Shown here: positions 11,789-18,876 of the stretch, piece after piece
Layout: each line of letters opens with the position of its first letter
Numbering within the stretch: the first letter of the stretch is position 1
Virus record (IMG/VR): IMGVR_UViG_3300042691_016183
Location: 1-20,725 of that record
Source: a virus
DNA length: 20,725 bases
Reading direction: 5' to 3' (one strand)
The notes under the pieces: generated by a model
Told to the model about the DNA's origin: nothing
Database searches by the model: none
The model's input: only the letters and a program-made list of their open reading frames with translations
Position numbers and translations under genes: made by a program

Positions 11789-12816
11789 GACTAGGTATTA
11801 TTGCTAGATCTGATAATACTGGTCTTGGTAATCAGACTAGAGAATTAGTTAATATGCTTAAACCTGACAAGGTTATGGCAATTAACTCCATGTCATTTAA
11901 TAAAAATAAACAGCATCCAGAATGGTACAAAGGCTATGACTGCTATCATGTTAGAGGTTTTCCAAAACCACATGATATTGAGCCATTCTTAAAAAATCTT
12001 GATGTTGTATTATCTTGTGAGACATTCTACAATAATGGTTTTGTTGATTTAGCCAGAAGAAAAAATGTCAAGACTATTCTTCAATATAATTATGAGTTTC
12101 TTGATTATCTGCAAAGACCAGAAATGGTGCTGCCAGACGTTCTATTAGCACCTAGTTTATGGGGTTTTGAGGCTGTTACAGAGGCTTTTGGGGCTAAGGC
12201 TAAGGTTATACACCTACCCCCACCTACAACGCATGAGGTCTTTGCTAAGGTAAAGGCTAATAACTTAAGTAAAGGCTACCAAAGATTATTGCATGTTGGG
12301 GGCAAGGCTGCTCATCTAGACCGCAATGGTACTAATACTATTATAGAAATGTTAAAGCATTCTAGAGCAGATTATCAAATAGTTATAAAGACTCAATCTC
12401 CACTAAACCTTAATAAAACTGATAGTAGATTGTCTATTGATACAAATAGCCCAGAGAATAAAGAAGATCTTTATGATGGCTTTGACGCTATGGTATTACC
12501 ACGACGGTATGCAGGATTATGCTTACCAATGAATGAAGCATTACTATCTGGACTACCTGTATTTATGACAGATATATCTCCTAATAATAAGATATTGCCA
12601 AAGGAATGGCTAGTACCGTCGCAAAAAATAAATGAGTTTAAAGCAAGAACAATGATTGATGTTTATGAAGCAGATCCAAAATTGCTTGCCAAGTTAATTG
12701 ATGATTATATAAATAATGCAGATAAATTACAGGAAAAGAAAAAAGCATTTGATATTGGATACAATAATTTTTCTGTTGATGTTTTAAAAGATAAATACTT
12801 TGAGATATTAAAATAG
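11785..12816 (+). CDS. GT-B (GT4-like) glycosyltransferase
   Basis: 343 residues from ATG 11785 (ATGA overlap). RLGIIARSDNTGLGNQTREL is the glycine-rich acceptor-domain start; DVVLSCETFYNNGFVDLARR and VLLAPSLWGFEAV follow. In the donor half, LLHVGGKAAHLDRNGT, YQIVIKTQSPL, and DGFDAMVLPRRYAGLCLPMNEALLSGLPVFMTD form the E-x7-E-like GT4 region (LCLPMNEALLSGLPV). Last gene of the plus-strand glycosylation operon; its stop is part of a hairpin. Confidence 0.85.
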   Translation: MRLGIIARSDNTGLGNQTRELVNMLKPDKVMAINSMSFNKNKQHPEWYKGYDCYHVRGFPKPHDIEPFLKNLDVVLSCETFYNNGFVDLARRKNVKTILQYNYEFLDYLQRPEMVLPDVLLAPSLWGFEAVTEAFGAKAKVIHLPPPTTHEVFAKVKANNLSKGYQRLLHVGGKAAHLDRNGTNTIIEMLKHSRADYQIVIKTQSPLNLNKTDSRLSIDTNSPENKEDLYDGFDAMVLPRRYAGLCLPMNEALLSGLPVFMTDISPNNKILPKEWLVPSQKINEFKARTMIDVYEADPKLLAKLIDDYINNADKLQEKKKAFDIGYNNFSVDVLKDKYFEILK

Positions 12817-12841
12817 GGCGAGACCTTTTACAGTCCCGCCC
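12816..12841. terminator. Terminator hairpin between convergent operons
   Basis: GGGCG 12816-12820 pairs with CGCCC 12837-12841, then an A/C mismatch and GAC/GTC, with an 8-nt loop. It overlaps the TAG of the plus-strand operon. On the minus strand TATTTTAA follows the stem, so it may work better for the minus operon; it lies exactly between the convergent units. Confidence 0.65.
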
Positions 12842-12858
12842 CATATTGAGTAGTTTTA

Positions 12859-13113
12859 TTACTCGTCAGCCTTTTTCTTCTTTGCCTTTGCAGACTTTAG
12901 AGCCTTATCAACGGCTGCTGCTGCTGGCATACGACCAAATGCTGGATCGTTAGGATTGACTGCACGTGCTGCGACTGGGATTAGCGCACCAACGAGTGCT
13001 GCCCATAGATCCGCTGGATCTGTTACTCCAGCAACGTACAAAGCGGCTACTGCACCTACGATTGAACGACCATATGATGCGAGCATTGCCTTATGTTCTT
13101 TTTTGAGTTCCAT
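12859..13113 (-). CDS. Holin-like small membrane protein
   Basis: 84 residues. A hydrophobic stretch SIVGAVAALYVAGVTD (about 17-32) and a second, LWAALVGALIPVAARAV (about 36-52), are followed by NPNDPAFGRM and a lysine-rich tail. This SYGRS...AGVTDP...IPV.ARA.NP.DPAFG pattern is the signature of a small holin-like family common in actinophages and marine phages (recalled). AGGAGG 5-7 nt before the ATG is the strongest ribosome-binding site in the minus operon. It would form membrane lesions in lysis, but no endolysin gene is in the window. Confidence 0.75.
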   Translation of the reverse strand: MELKKEHKAMLASYGRSIVGAVAALYVAGVTDPADLWAALVGALIPVAARAVNPNDPAFGRMPAAAAVDKALKSAKAKKKKADE

Positions 13114-13122
13114 TATTTCCTC

Positions 13123-13281
13123 CTAGGATAGAACTTTAATTAGTATAGCATAGCCAGCCCAAAGACCGATGATTCCTGCCACCCCTGAGAATACTGGCGG
13201 TGCTGGAACTGGCAATTTGAATGCAGCAAATACAAGGCCACATCCAAAACCTGTTAATGTTGATAATAGTATTTCTTTCAA
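13123..13281 (-). CDS. XapX-domain small membrane protein, TTG start
   Basis: 52 residues starting at TTG 13281, which overlaps the stop of the upstream gene (TTGA) and has GGGGAG 5 nt before it. The sequence starts KEILLSTLTGFGCGLVFAAF and contains KLPVPAPPVFSGVAGIIGLW, then GYAIL. Two membrane helices flanking the P-x-P-A-P-P turn are the hallmark of XapX (DUF1427) proteins. The role of the family is unknown; next to the holin-like gene it may act in the membrane during lysis. It is too short for usual gene calls, and the TTG start adds to the risk of omission. Confidence 0.75.
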   Translation of the reverse strand: MKEILLSTLTGFGCGLVFAAFKLPVPAPPVFSGVAGIIGLWAGYAILIKVLS

Positions 13282-13493
13282 AATTTCTCCCCCTTATGTT
13301 TTGCATCTGGATCAGCATCTGGATTGTCTAGTGGAGTAGGAGCGGTAGCAAATGCACCACAACTATTACACTGAATATCAAGATGATACATTCCAATAGT
13401 ATATGTATCTGGATCAAAAGAAACTAATGCTCTAAAAAGATTATCTCCACAATTTGGGCAAACGCATGTAGGAATGCCTCTAGCGTCTATCAC
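13278..13493 (-). CDS. Zinc-ribbon protein, GTG start
   Basis: 71 residues starting at GTG 13493 inside the end of the upstream gene (14-bp overlap). CVCPNCGDNLFR and later CNSCGAFATAP give two CxxC knuckles about 29 residues apart. The C-terminus is Asp/Pro-rich (NPDADPDAKH). The spacing and the ISVG-like strand between match small phage zinc ribbons of unknown role. It couples to the XapX gene by a 4-bp overlap. Confidence 0.65.
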   Translation of the reverse strand: MIDARGIPTCVCPNCGDNLFRALVSFDPDTYTIGMYHLDIQCNSCGAFATAPTPLDNPDADPDAKHKGEKF

Positions 13494-13899
13494 TAGTGTC
13501 CTCTGGAAGAAGTTTTTTCAACTCTTCAAACTCTTTAGATATTTTTTTCAAGGCCTTATCATGTGGAGAAAGCATTCCTTCTACTGCCATTCCATATTTA
13601 TTGTAGTACTCTATCTCTGGTTGAACTTCAAGAACAAACTTGTTTAGCCCAGCCTGAACATTTTCTATATACTCATATGCCCACTCACGAGAATCAGAAA
13701 GAAACTTAATAAAGTTTTCTTTGTGTATGTCATCTTCCGTCTTAGTAGGAACACTGTTTATGCTATCCTGAAGCGCAGTATGGGCAATAAAAAGTTTAGC
13801 AAATCCTTCACTAACAGAGTTAAGTTTTTTGTTTACCGATACATATGATATTAAAAATGATAGGGTCAAAATGCTTAAAACAGCAAGAGCAATCTCCAT
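13480..13899 (-). CDS. N-terminally anchored coiled-coil protein
   Basis: 139 residues. Residues 2-21 (EIALAVLSILTLSFLISYVS) form one membrane segment without a charged N-terminal region, followed by a largely helical charged domain (KLNSVSEGFAKLF, then DSREWAYEYIENVQAGLNKF and KALKKISKEFEELKKLLP) that would lie in the cytoplasm. Similar proteins with an N-terminal anchor and WAYEYIE...V are known from actinophages (recalled), function unknown. GAGAAGG precedes the ATG directly after the previous stop. Confidence 0.65.
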   Translation of the reverse strand: MEIALAVLSILTLSFLISYVSVNKKLNSVSEGFAKLFIAHTALQDSINSVPTKTEDDIHKENFIKFLSDSREWAYEYIENVQAGLNKFVLEVQPEIEYYNKYGMAVEGMLSPHDKALKKISKEFEELKKLLPEDTSDRR

Positions 13900-14850
13900 T
13901 TATACCTTCTCTCTTAGTACTATTGTACTCTCATTATCGGCAATTGTCAAGCCATACATTTTTTTAAAGTCTACCCCAATAAATTTTTCATAGGTTTTTA
14001 AATGTCTATGTTTTCCAGCACCAAATGGACCCTTTTCTATACCACATAGAACCCTCATCTGCTTTTCTTTAGAGGCTGTTTCTATCTCTTTCCAAGATAA
14101 TTTTCTTATGTTTCTGTCTTTCCATATTTTTTTATAATTCCCTCTGTGATAAAAATGATAAAGAATATTGACACATGGAGAATATATATCCCACCCTCTT
14201 GTCCATGCTCTCATAGCGAAACAAATCTCTTCACCGAAAAAAGATATTTCAGGATCATATGGAACTTCTGAAACTATGTCTCCAGTAGTAAATATAAAGC
14301 CAGCCAGAACCGTGCTGGACTGTTCAGGAAACTTTCTCTGTTGGTCAGAAAACTCTAGTCTTTTTGCAGTCCATTCATTACGCCTATTTAAACTTGGCTG
14401 TTGTTTTGTAGGATATGCAGGCTTATCTTTGTCTTTTGTAATATAACTAATCTTGTTATTGCTTTCAACATGATATGGCAGTGGAAAATAAGACAGAATT
14501 ACCTTATTGTTTTTAGATATTTCTTGTGCTTGTTTGTGCTGATCGATACAAAGTTTATCCCAGTTTTTTGCAAATAATGTATGAGAATCTATTTGTAAAT
14601 AGTAGTCTTCTCCTTGATATTGTTCCATAGCGATTGCTCTTGCATACCCCGCACCTCTTGCTTCTTTTGGATGCATAGTCTTTAGCCGTAAGTTTTTAAC
14701 CCACGAAAGGTCGGGGATATCAGAATCAAAGTCTTGTATTACTACAGAAAAAACTAAATTATTAGGATTGGCTGCATTTTCAATTGCAGATTTAATAGTC
14801 CTAACTAACTCAGGATCCCTATAACTTGCTATTGATATTAATATCGTCAT
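13900..14850 (-). CDS. GlcNAc-transferase-like (Gnt1/PF11397-type) glycosyltransferase
   Basis: 316 residues. TILISIASYRDPELVRTIKS followed by NLVFSVVIQDFDSD is the signature of the GlcNAc transferase family related to Skp1-HyPro N-acetylglucosaminyltransferase. ARGAGYARAIAMEQYQGEDYYLQIDSHTLFAKNWD contains the metal-binding DSH motif (position of DxD); FFGEEICFAMRAWTRGWDIYSP gives the GEE...R.WTRG.D acceptor motif and YHFYHRGNYK the HFYHR motif. It acts in the cytoplasm, possibly on a protein hydroxyl-amino acid. It lies on the opposite strand to the main cassette and overlaps the upstream gene by 32 bp. Confidence 0.88.
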   Translation of the reverse strand: MTILISIASYRDPELVRTIKSAIENAANPNNLVFSVVIQDFDSDIPDLSWVKNLRLKTMHPKEARGAGYARAIAMEQYQGEDYYLQIDSHTLFAKNWDKLCIDQHKQAQEISKNNKVILSYFPLPYHVESNNKISYITKDKDKPAYPTKQQPSLNRRNEWTAKRLEFSDQQRKFPEQSSTVLAGFIFTTGDIVSEVPYDPEISFFGEEICFAMRAWTRGWDIYSPCVNILYHFYHRGNYKKIWKDRNIRKLSWKEIETASKEKQMRVLCGIEKGPFGAGKHRHLKTYEKFIGVDFKKMYGLTIADNESTIVLREKV

Positions 14851-15316
14851 GTGTTACCCAATAATATTTACATGTAGAACAACAAGGTTGATTGTAAAGG
14901 CTGTGTTTTGCATAACCAAAGTTTACATAATAAACAGGATCTTTATCAAATAAGTTTGCTTTATGTGTAGTGATTACACGCATAAGTCTGCTTGTATCAT
15001 TCCAGAATGATGGTTTCCTGTCGCCCCATTGATCCCAGCACATATCTTTAAGCCTGTTAAGGTTAGCCTCATTATTTTCTGTACGAATGCCACGCAGTTT
15101 TGCCTCACGAACCATTGCTTGGACATACTGCCAAAGGCCACGCTCATAGCCTTTCCACATAAGCACCGCAGGATGATTACGCCATCCTCCAGTAGGAGAC
15201 TTGCCAGACAGCACATTAAGTATTTGATAACACTCAAGTATCTGCTTGTTAAGGCGTTTGTTATCTAACCAACGAGCAGTTGTAACTGGATTAGATGATG
15301 GTAAAAATGTTTGCAT
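14819..15316 (-). CDS. Pyrimidine dimer DNA glycosylase-like / MSMEG_6728-type protein
   Basis: 165 residues. MQTFLPSSNPVTTARWLDNK, RLNKQILECYQILNVLSG, and GWRNHPAVLMWKGYERGL (about residues 43-60) match the MSMEG_6728-type group, placed by families near pyrimidine-dimer DNA glycosylases (PF03013). Lyase activity is not demonstrated here. A C-terminal extension with CCSTCKYYW (CxxC) is unusual and may bind a metal. A repair role against UV would suit a phage of sunlit water (inference). TAATG couples it to the upstream gene. Confidence 0.72.
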   Translation of the reverse strand: MQTFLPSSNPVTTARWLDNKRLNKQILECYQILNVLSGKSPTGGWRNHPAVLMWKGYERGLWQYVQAMVREAKLRGIRTENNEANLNRLKDMCWDQWGDRKPSFWNDTSRLMRVITTHKANLFDKDPVYYVNFGYAKHSLYNQPCCSTCKYYWVTHDDININSKL

Positions 15317-15546
15317 TATCTTAATGGTTCCCTAGTTACTAACACGATTGCCCCCTCCATCTCTAAGGCTTTCTTAACCATAGAGACATACTTTACTGCT
15401 TCTAGTTTCTCATCATGAGTCATACGGACAAATGATCTTTCATCTAATTTTATCGTAAGAAAGGTTTCGTTGTCAATAAGACTTACTCCAAAGTTTTTAG
15501 GAGCGGGTATAGAATGAAATGCCATACGCATTTTATCTGTATACAT
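15316..15546 (-). CDS. Hypothetical protein coupled to WhiB
   Basis: 76 residues from ATG 15546, which shares one base with the WhiB stop (TAATG); longer in-frame starts lie inside whiB and are less likely. The protein reads MYTDKMRMAFHSIPAPKNFG at the start, then VSLIDNETFLTIKLDERSFVR and AVKYVSMVKKALEMEGAIVL. This gives a beta-beta-alpha-beta look, with no recognised motif. Coupling to WhiB suggests co-expression but not a specific role. Confidence 0.65.
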   Translation of the reverse strand: MYTDKMRMAFHSIPAPKNFGVSLIDNETFLTIKLDERSFVRMTHDEKLEAVKYVSMVKKALEMEGAIVLVTREPLR

Positions 15547-15830
15547 TATTGCTCCATTGTTAATGCTTGCCAAGTATAAGACCAATCCTTTTTAGTCTTA
15601 TGACTGTTGAATTCTTTAGAGACTTCTCCACCTTCTAAGTAGATACCGCCCCAAACACCCCATTCTTTTCCAGATACGCCTACAGCAAAACAGGTCTTTG
15701 CTACTGGGCATGTCCTACAAAGAGAGTCTACAAATTCTCTTGTATCAGGTTGTTCCTCATATGTATCAAAGAATACATTTGTATCTGATCCTAGACATAG
15801 AGCATCATCTTTCCAAAGATGCTGTTTCAT
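15546..15830 (-). CDS. WhiB-family Fe-S transcriptional regulator
   Basis: 94 residues. Four conserved cysteines, C12, C38, C41 and C47 (CRTCPVAKTC), follow the C-Xn-C-X2-C-X5-C rule for a [4Fe-4S] cluster; GVWGG at 58-62 is the family turn. A short basic C-terminus with lysines (HKTKK) follows and could contact DNA. WhiB proteins are restricted to actinobacteria and their phages and act with the primary sigma factor; some phage versions interfere with host WhiB2 or repress host genes. AGGGG precedes the ATG. This is the best host marker in the window. Confidence 0.93.
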   Translation of the reverse strand: MKQHLWKDDALCLGSDTNVFFDTYEEQPDTREFVDSLCRTCPVAKTCFAVGVSGKEWGVWGGIYLEGGEVSKEFNSHKTKKDWSYTWQALTMEQ

Positions 15831-15832
15831 AT

Positions 15833-16042
15833 CTAGCCCCTATACTTGTTTGGTATGTCCCATCCATTGCGATTAACTTGATAAATGCGCTGAAGATACC
15901 AGACTCCATCTACCCTAACCCCATTAATGGCAGTGCGACCTGCATCAGATCGCTTAAGATCTCTTACATCCCAGCCAACCCAAGACAACTCTTTGTTCTT
16001 GGCTACGATCTTTTCCATTTTTTCTAAACTTGTTATAATCAT
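15833..16042 (-). CDS. Small conserved hypothetical protein
   Basis: 69 residues with MEKIVAKNKELSWVGWDVRDLK, GRTAINGVRVDGVWYLQRIY and GWDIPNKYRG. The tryptophan/glycine pattern (GW...L..., G.W......GW.IP.K) resembles a small family in actinophages (recalled) with unknown role. AGGAG precedes the ATG by 4 nt. It lies directly upstream of whiB in the same operon. Confidence 0.65.
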   Translation of the reverse strand: MIITSLEKMEKIVAKNKELSWVGWDVRDLKRSDAGRTAINGVRVDGVWYLQRIYQVNRNGWDIPNKYRG

Positions 16043-16049
16043 GATACTC

Positions 16050-16400
16050 CTAGTATCTAAAAATTCCTACTTCAATATTTTTTAATTCAGCCTCTGCAAC
16101 TAGTTTTGATACTGGCTGCTTGGGCTTGCTTAAGAACACAAAGTAATTTACATACTCCATATTTTCACTAACCCATGAGACAGGGACTTTATAGTTTTTA
16201 ATCTTCATGCCACGGGCCTTCATCCCACGCTCAGATAGATTGCAAAACTCTACAACCATAGAGTTAATTTTTGCTGGTCCAGCAGAGTAGATATGAAATT
16301 CTGAGTCACCATCTTTCATACCAGACATTGCAACTCCCATTGCACGTAGAAATACGTTATAGTCGTTGAAGTCATTCGTTCCCTGAACTACTACTATCAT
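16050..16400 (-). CDS. SLOG/Rossmann-like hypothetical protein
   Basis: 116 residues from ATG 16400, chosen because GGGGG stands 7 nt before it; ATG 16406 is closer to the G-run. MIVVVQGTNDFNDYNVFLRAM opens like the SLOG (DprA/LOG-related) Rossmann folds, which bind nucleotides; EFHIYSAGPAKINSMVVEFC and KIKNYKVPVSWV fit the next beta-alpha units, and VNYFVFLSKPKQPVSKLVAEAE completes it. The family placement is by pattern memory and the ligand is unknown. It overlaps the upstream gene by about 29 bp. Confidence 0.6.
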   Translation of the reverse strand: MIVVVQGTNDFNDYNVFLRAMGVAMSGMKDGDSEFHIYSAGPAKINSMVVEFCNLSERGMKARGMKIKNYKVPVSWVSENMEYVNYFVFLSKPKQPVSKLVAEAELKNIEVGIFRY

Positions 16401-16788
16401 TGTCATTCCCCCTACCTAAATTATCCAGTATAAAAAGCATTTTGTCAATATCAGTTTTGGACATATTTGATGTATCAACTGGTCTTGTTGTGCTGAAGTC
16501 TGGCTCATTGTTGATTAGATCAGCAACATAAAAAATATTGTCACTTACCCAATATGCTTTTTCATCTATTGCTATTACCTTAACCATGTTTTTCTGATTT
16601 CTTATATCTATCTGCGAAGGTTTATTTTCTAGATTTATATCTCTAGAAAAAAATGTTTTTAATAAAACATGCATATCGCTTTGACGATAAAAAACTCTAG
16701 AAACTTTTTTCTTTGTTTTATTATTTATAATTTTAATAATAAAAAAAGATAAAACCAGAGCCATCAAGACTGGTAAAACATATTCCAT
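16372..16788 (-). CDS. N-terminally anchored membrane protein
   Basis: 138 residues. Residues 2-22 (EYVLPVLMALVLSFFIIKI) form one membrane helix followed by a basic stretch (NNKTKKKVSRV), giving N-out/C-in topology. A soluble part and an Asp/Ser-rich end (NDNDSSSSGNE) follow; no domain is recognised. AGGA 6 nt before the ATG. With the 13480 gene this is the second anchored protein in the operon, pointing to an assembly or host-envelope role (inference). Confidence 0.65.
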   Translation of the reverse strand: MEYVLPVLMALVLSFFIIKIINNKTKKKVSRVFYRQSDMHVLLKTFFSRDINLENKPSQIDIRNQKNMVKVIAIDEKAYWVSDNIFYVADLINNEPDFSTTRPVDTSNMSKTDIDKMLFILDNLGRGNDNDSSSSGNE

Positions 16789-16796
16789 CTTATTTC

Positions 16797-16970
16797 CTAA
16801 GAATCAGATTTTGTTTTTGTAATTTTTGTTGCTGGCACTGGCTCTGATTTTTGCAATAAAAGTTTATTTACTTTTAATTGTGATTGCAATAATTGAAATT
16901 CCAGATCGGATGCTTTTTGTTTGTAGAAATTAACTAATTGTTTAATTTCTTCAATACCCAAGTCTTCCAT
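16797..16970 (-). CDS. Short coiled-coil-like protein (57 aa)
   Basis: 57 residues: MEDLGIEEIKQLVNFYKQK, then ASDLEFQLLQSQLKVNKLLL and a hydrophilic tail. The heptad spacing of Leu/Ile suggests a coiled coil. AGGGGG 7 nt before the ATG is a strong ribosome-binding site, and it starts 4 nt after the preceding stop, so this is a real gene despite its length. Confidence 0.6.
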   Translation of the reverse strand: MEDLGIEEIKQLVNFYKQKASDLEFQLLQSQLKVNKLLLQKSEPVPATKITKTKSDS

Positions 16971-16974
16971 TTAA

Positions 16975-17382
16975 CTACCCCCTTTTTGGACTAAATGCTG
17001 AACCTTCCCAGGTTTTTTCTGCTTTGCGCTTTTCTCGTTCTACGATGGCACGAGACCAGGAAAATCCTGCATCTCCTCCCCAAGCGTCCCACATAATTCT
17101 TCCGTTAGAAGGGTTACTAGTATTATAGAAGTCTTTACCCTTTTTGTCAACTTCATGGCGTGAGAAGAATGAATACATTCTTTTTACTGTATCAAGAGAT
17201 AGTCCACGACCAGCCACAATGTCTGTTGCACGGCCCCATCCTACTGGAGTTCCTGCACCTTTTGCTTTGCCTTCTTCTTTCCAACGAAGAGCACGACGTG
17301 CTGCTGATTTCATACCAGCATTCGGCGTATATGTTTCTGCCTTATGAATATCTGAAGGCTGCACGATACTAATTCTTGGCAT
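16975..17382 (-). CDS. Phage head-associated protein, unknown function
   Basis: 135 residues from ATG 17382 (ATG 17400, six residues longer, is also possible). GMKSAARRALRWKEEGKAKG, WGRATDIVAGRGLSLDTVKR, and MYSFFSRHEVDKKGKDF are followed by RIMWDAWGGDAGFSWSRAIV. This basic domain with a WGGDAG.SW motif recurs in phages next to portal or prohead protease genes (recalled). It probably acts in head assembly; exact role unknown. Confidence 0.7.
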   Translation of the reverse strand: MPRISIVQPSDIHKAETYTPNAGMKSAARRALRWKEEGKAKGAGTPVGWGRATDIVAGRGLSLDTVKRMYSFFSRHEVDKKGKDFYNTSNPSNGRIMWDAWGGDAGFSWSRAIVEREKRKAEKTWEGSAFSPKRG

Positions 17383-17512
17383 CTTTTTTGTACTCCCCAT
17401 ATTTTCCTAGAACTGATCTTACAGTTCCATTCTTATTAAGTCTAACTATCATCCCATTCTTAATTTGAACAGGATTAAATTTATGATGCTGTTTATATTT
17501 TCCAGATGACAT
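17369..17512 (-). CDS. Short basic protein (47 aa)
   Basis: 47 residues beginning MSSGKYKQHHKFNPVQIKNG, then MIVRLNKNGTVRSVLGKYG, ending KKDAKN. Basic, small beta-strand pattern, no known family. Its ATG overlaps the stop region of the large upstream gene by one base and its end overlaps the next gene by 14 bp, so it is embedded in tight operon packing. Too short for most gene callers. Confidence 0.55.
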   Translation of the reverse strand: MSSGKYKQHHKFNPVQIKNGMIVRLNKNGTVRSVLGKYGEYKKDAKN

Positions 17513-18525
17513 TATTTAACAAACGGATTAAGATCAAAAATTGATCCTGTCCAGTCTGTCATCCCCTTTGTAGCCTTGTTGCGCCAATCTTCTGGAAGCA
17601 TATCCATAGCATTTAGAGCACGAGCACGACGAATAATGTGTGCACGAGCAGCATCATAATTCTTAGCACGACCAACAGAACGAATTGCATTCATAAGATC
17701 TGCACGATTTGCTATTGGGAAAGATCCATCTGGCATTGCTGTTCCAGACTCTGCCATTCTTTCACGAGTAGCACCAGAGAACTCACGCTTGTCCATATCT
17801 TCATCATACATCTTGTATGTTCCCCCACGACGCTTGTATTCTTGAACCACCCATCCATTTGCAACTGCTGATGGATATACGTCAAACTTATCTTTTGCCT
17901 CTTGAACAATTCTTGCATAAAGGCGTGGATTAGATGGTGTGCTACCTCCACGACGTGGCTGAATCATTTCGCCATAATTTGGCTTCTTTGCTTTACCTAA
18001 TTCTTCATTAATCATGCGACGACGTGCCTCCTCAATTTCTTCATCTTCCTCTTCCATTTGCATTTCGGAATTTGCATCTTGATATGGAGCATTTGCAAGA
18101 GTACCTTTATCTATCCCTACATTTGATTCAAGTGATGGCATTGCCATTACCTCTGACGCTTTAAATCCTACAAAATATTTTGTTTCTTCTAATCCTCCTT
18201 CTTCCATTTCAAAAAGTTGGATTAAAACTGCTGGCTCTTCTGCAGAAGCCATAATAGAATATTCTGATCCAGGCATTCCCAACATACCATCTGTCATTAC
18301 GTGCACAACACGACCAACATAAACTTCATCGTCGTTTGGTGCCATGACCATATCGCCCTCTTTAACCATAGCCTTACCTATATTTCCTTCGCTAACATTG
18401 ATAGCATAAATTTGACGAGCAGCAGCCCCTCTTGTTTTATGGCAGCCCATTACAGTGCCGTCGTCTTTTAAAGCAGGGTATCCTGCACAGCCGTACGAAC
18501 CTTTAGCACCTACATGATATGGCAT
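17512..18525 (-). CDS. Prohead-protease-associated multi-domain protein
   Basis: 337 residues in three visible parts. Residues about 8-45 (SYGCAGYPALKDDGTVMGCH and KTRGAAARQIYAIN) are a Cys-containing module of the kind found in phage prohead proteins. Residues about 200-240 (NPRLYARIVQEAKDKF...GGTYKMYD) resemble DUF5872. Residues about 255-325 (FSGATRERMAESGTAMPDGS, FPIANRADLMNAI) form a DUF6582-like domain. A Glu-rich linker lies between. No serine-protease triad can be located, so a scaffold or maturation partner is as likely as the protease. It starts 6 nt after TATAAT, leaderless, under a palindrome. Confidence 0.72.
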   Translation of the reverse strand: MPYHVGAKGSYGCAGYPALKDDGTVMGCHKTRGAAARQIYAINVSEGNIGKAMVKEGDMVMAPNDDEVYVGRVVHVMTDGMLGMPGSEYSIMASAEEPAVLIQLFEMEEGGLEETKYFVGFKASEVMAMPSLESNVGIDKGTLANAPYQDANSEMQMEEEDEEIEEARRRMINEELGKAKKPNYGEMIQPRRGGSTPSNPRLYARIVQEAKDKFDVYPSAVANGWVVQEYKRRGGTYKMYDEDMDKREFSGATRERMAESGTAMPDGSFPIANRADLMNAIRSVGRAKNYDAARAHIIRRARALNAMDMLPEDWRNKATKGMTDWTGSIFDLNPFVK

Positions 18526-18544
18526 ACTCTGATTATATCAGAGT
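18526..18544 (-). promoter_or_regulatory. Palindrome overlapping a leaderless -10
   Basis: ACTCTGAT and ATCAGAGT form a perfect 8-bp inverted repeat with a 3-nt centre. On the minus strand it contains TATAAT (18532-18537), exactly 6 nt before ATG 18525, and overlaps the TGA of the upstream gene. It could be an operator or, if transcribed from upstream, a hairpin. Confidence 0.6.
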
Positions 18545-18876
18545 TCTTGGCTTTTAAGCAGCCTCTTTATTTCCTCAATACTCCATCTATCCTCTTTAGA
18601 GAGTTTAGCCAATTCAGACTCATCCAAGGCTTTTGGAGTCAAGATAACAATAGGGTTATCGTCCATAAAATTAATATTTAAAAACCCTTTTTCCCATAAC
18701 CCCATTAGTTCTTTATTTACATGATTAACATGTTCATCATAAAGTGCTGGAGATATTTCTTTTAGTTTAGGGGTAAATTGATAAAGGAATTCTCCTGTTT
18801 GTGAGTCTACCCCCGCAACCTGAAGACCGCCAGAAAGGATGAGTTGATTTATAATTTCTTGATCCATATCAGCCAT
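18538..18876 (-). CDS. Small conserved phage protein
   Basis: 112 residues. SGGLQVAGVDSQTGEFLYQF, then ALYDEHVNHVNKELMGLWEK, and GFLNINFMDDNPIVILTPKA look like a winged-helix module; the pattern (VAGVD..TGE.LY.FTPKL...P.LY) is common in actinophage structural operons (recalled), often near the prohead region. No enzymatic motif. It overlaps the thioredoxin gene by 8 bp. Confidence 0.7.
   Translation of the reverse strand: MADMDQEIINQLILSGGLQVAGVDSQTGEFLYQFTPKLKEISPALYDEHVNHVNKELMGLWEKGFLNINFMDDNPIVILTPKALDESELAKLSKEDRWSIEEIKRLLKSQEL

Noticed and set aside
13136-13318. 60-codon minus-strand open frame overlapping the XapX region
   Set aside because: Another frame of the same strand encodes a clear XapX protein with good coupling, so this is a shadow.
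14168-14446. 92-codon plus-strand open frame
   Set aside because: Antisense to the GlcNAc-transferase-like gene with strong family motifs.
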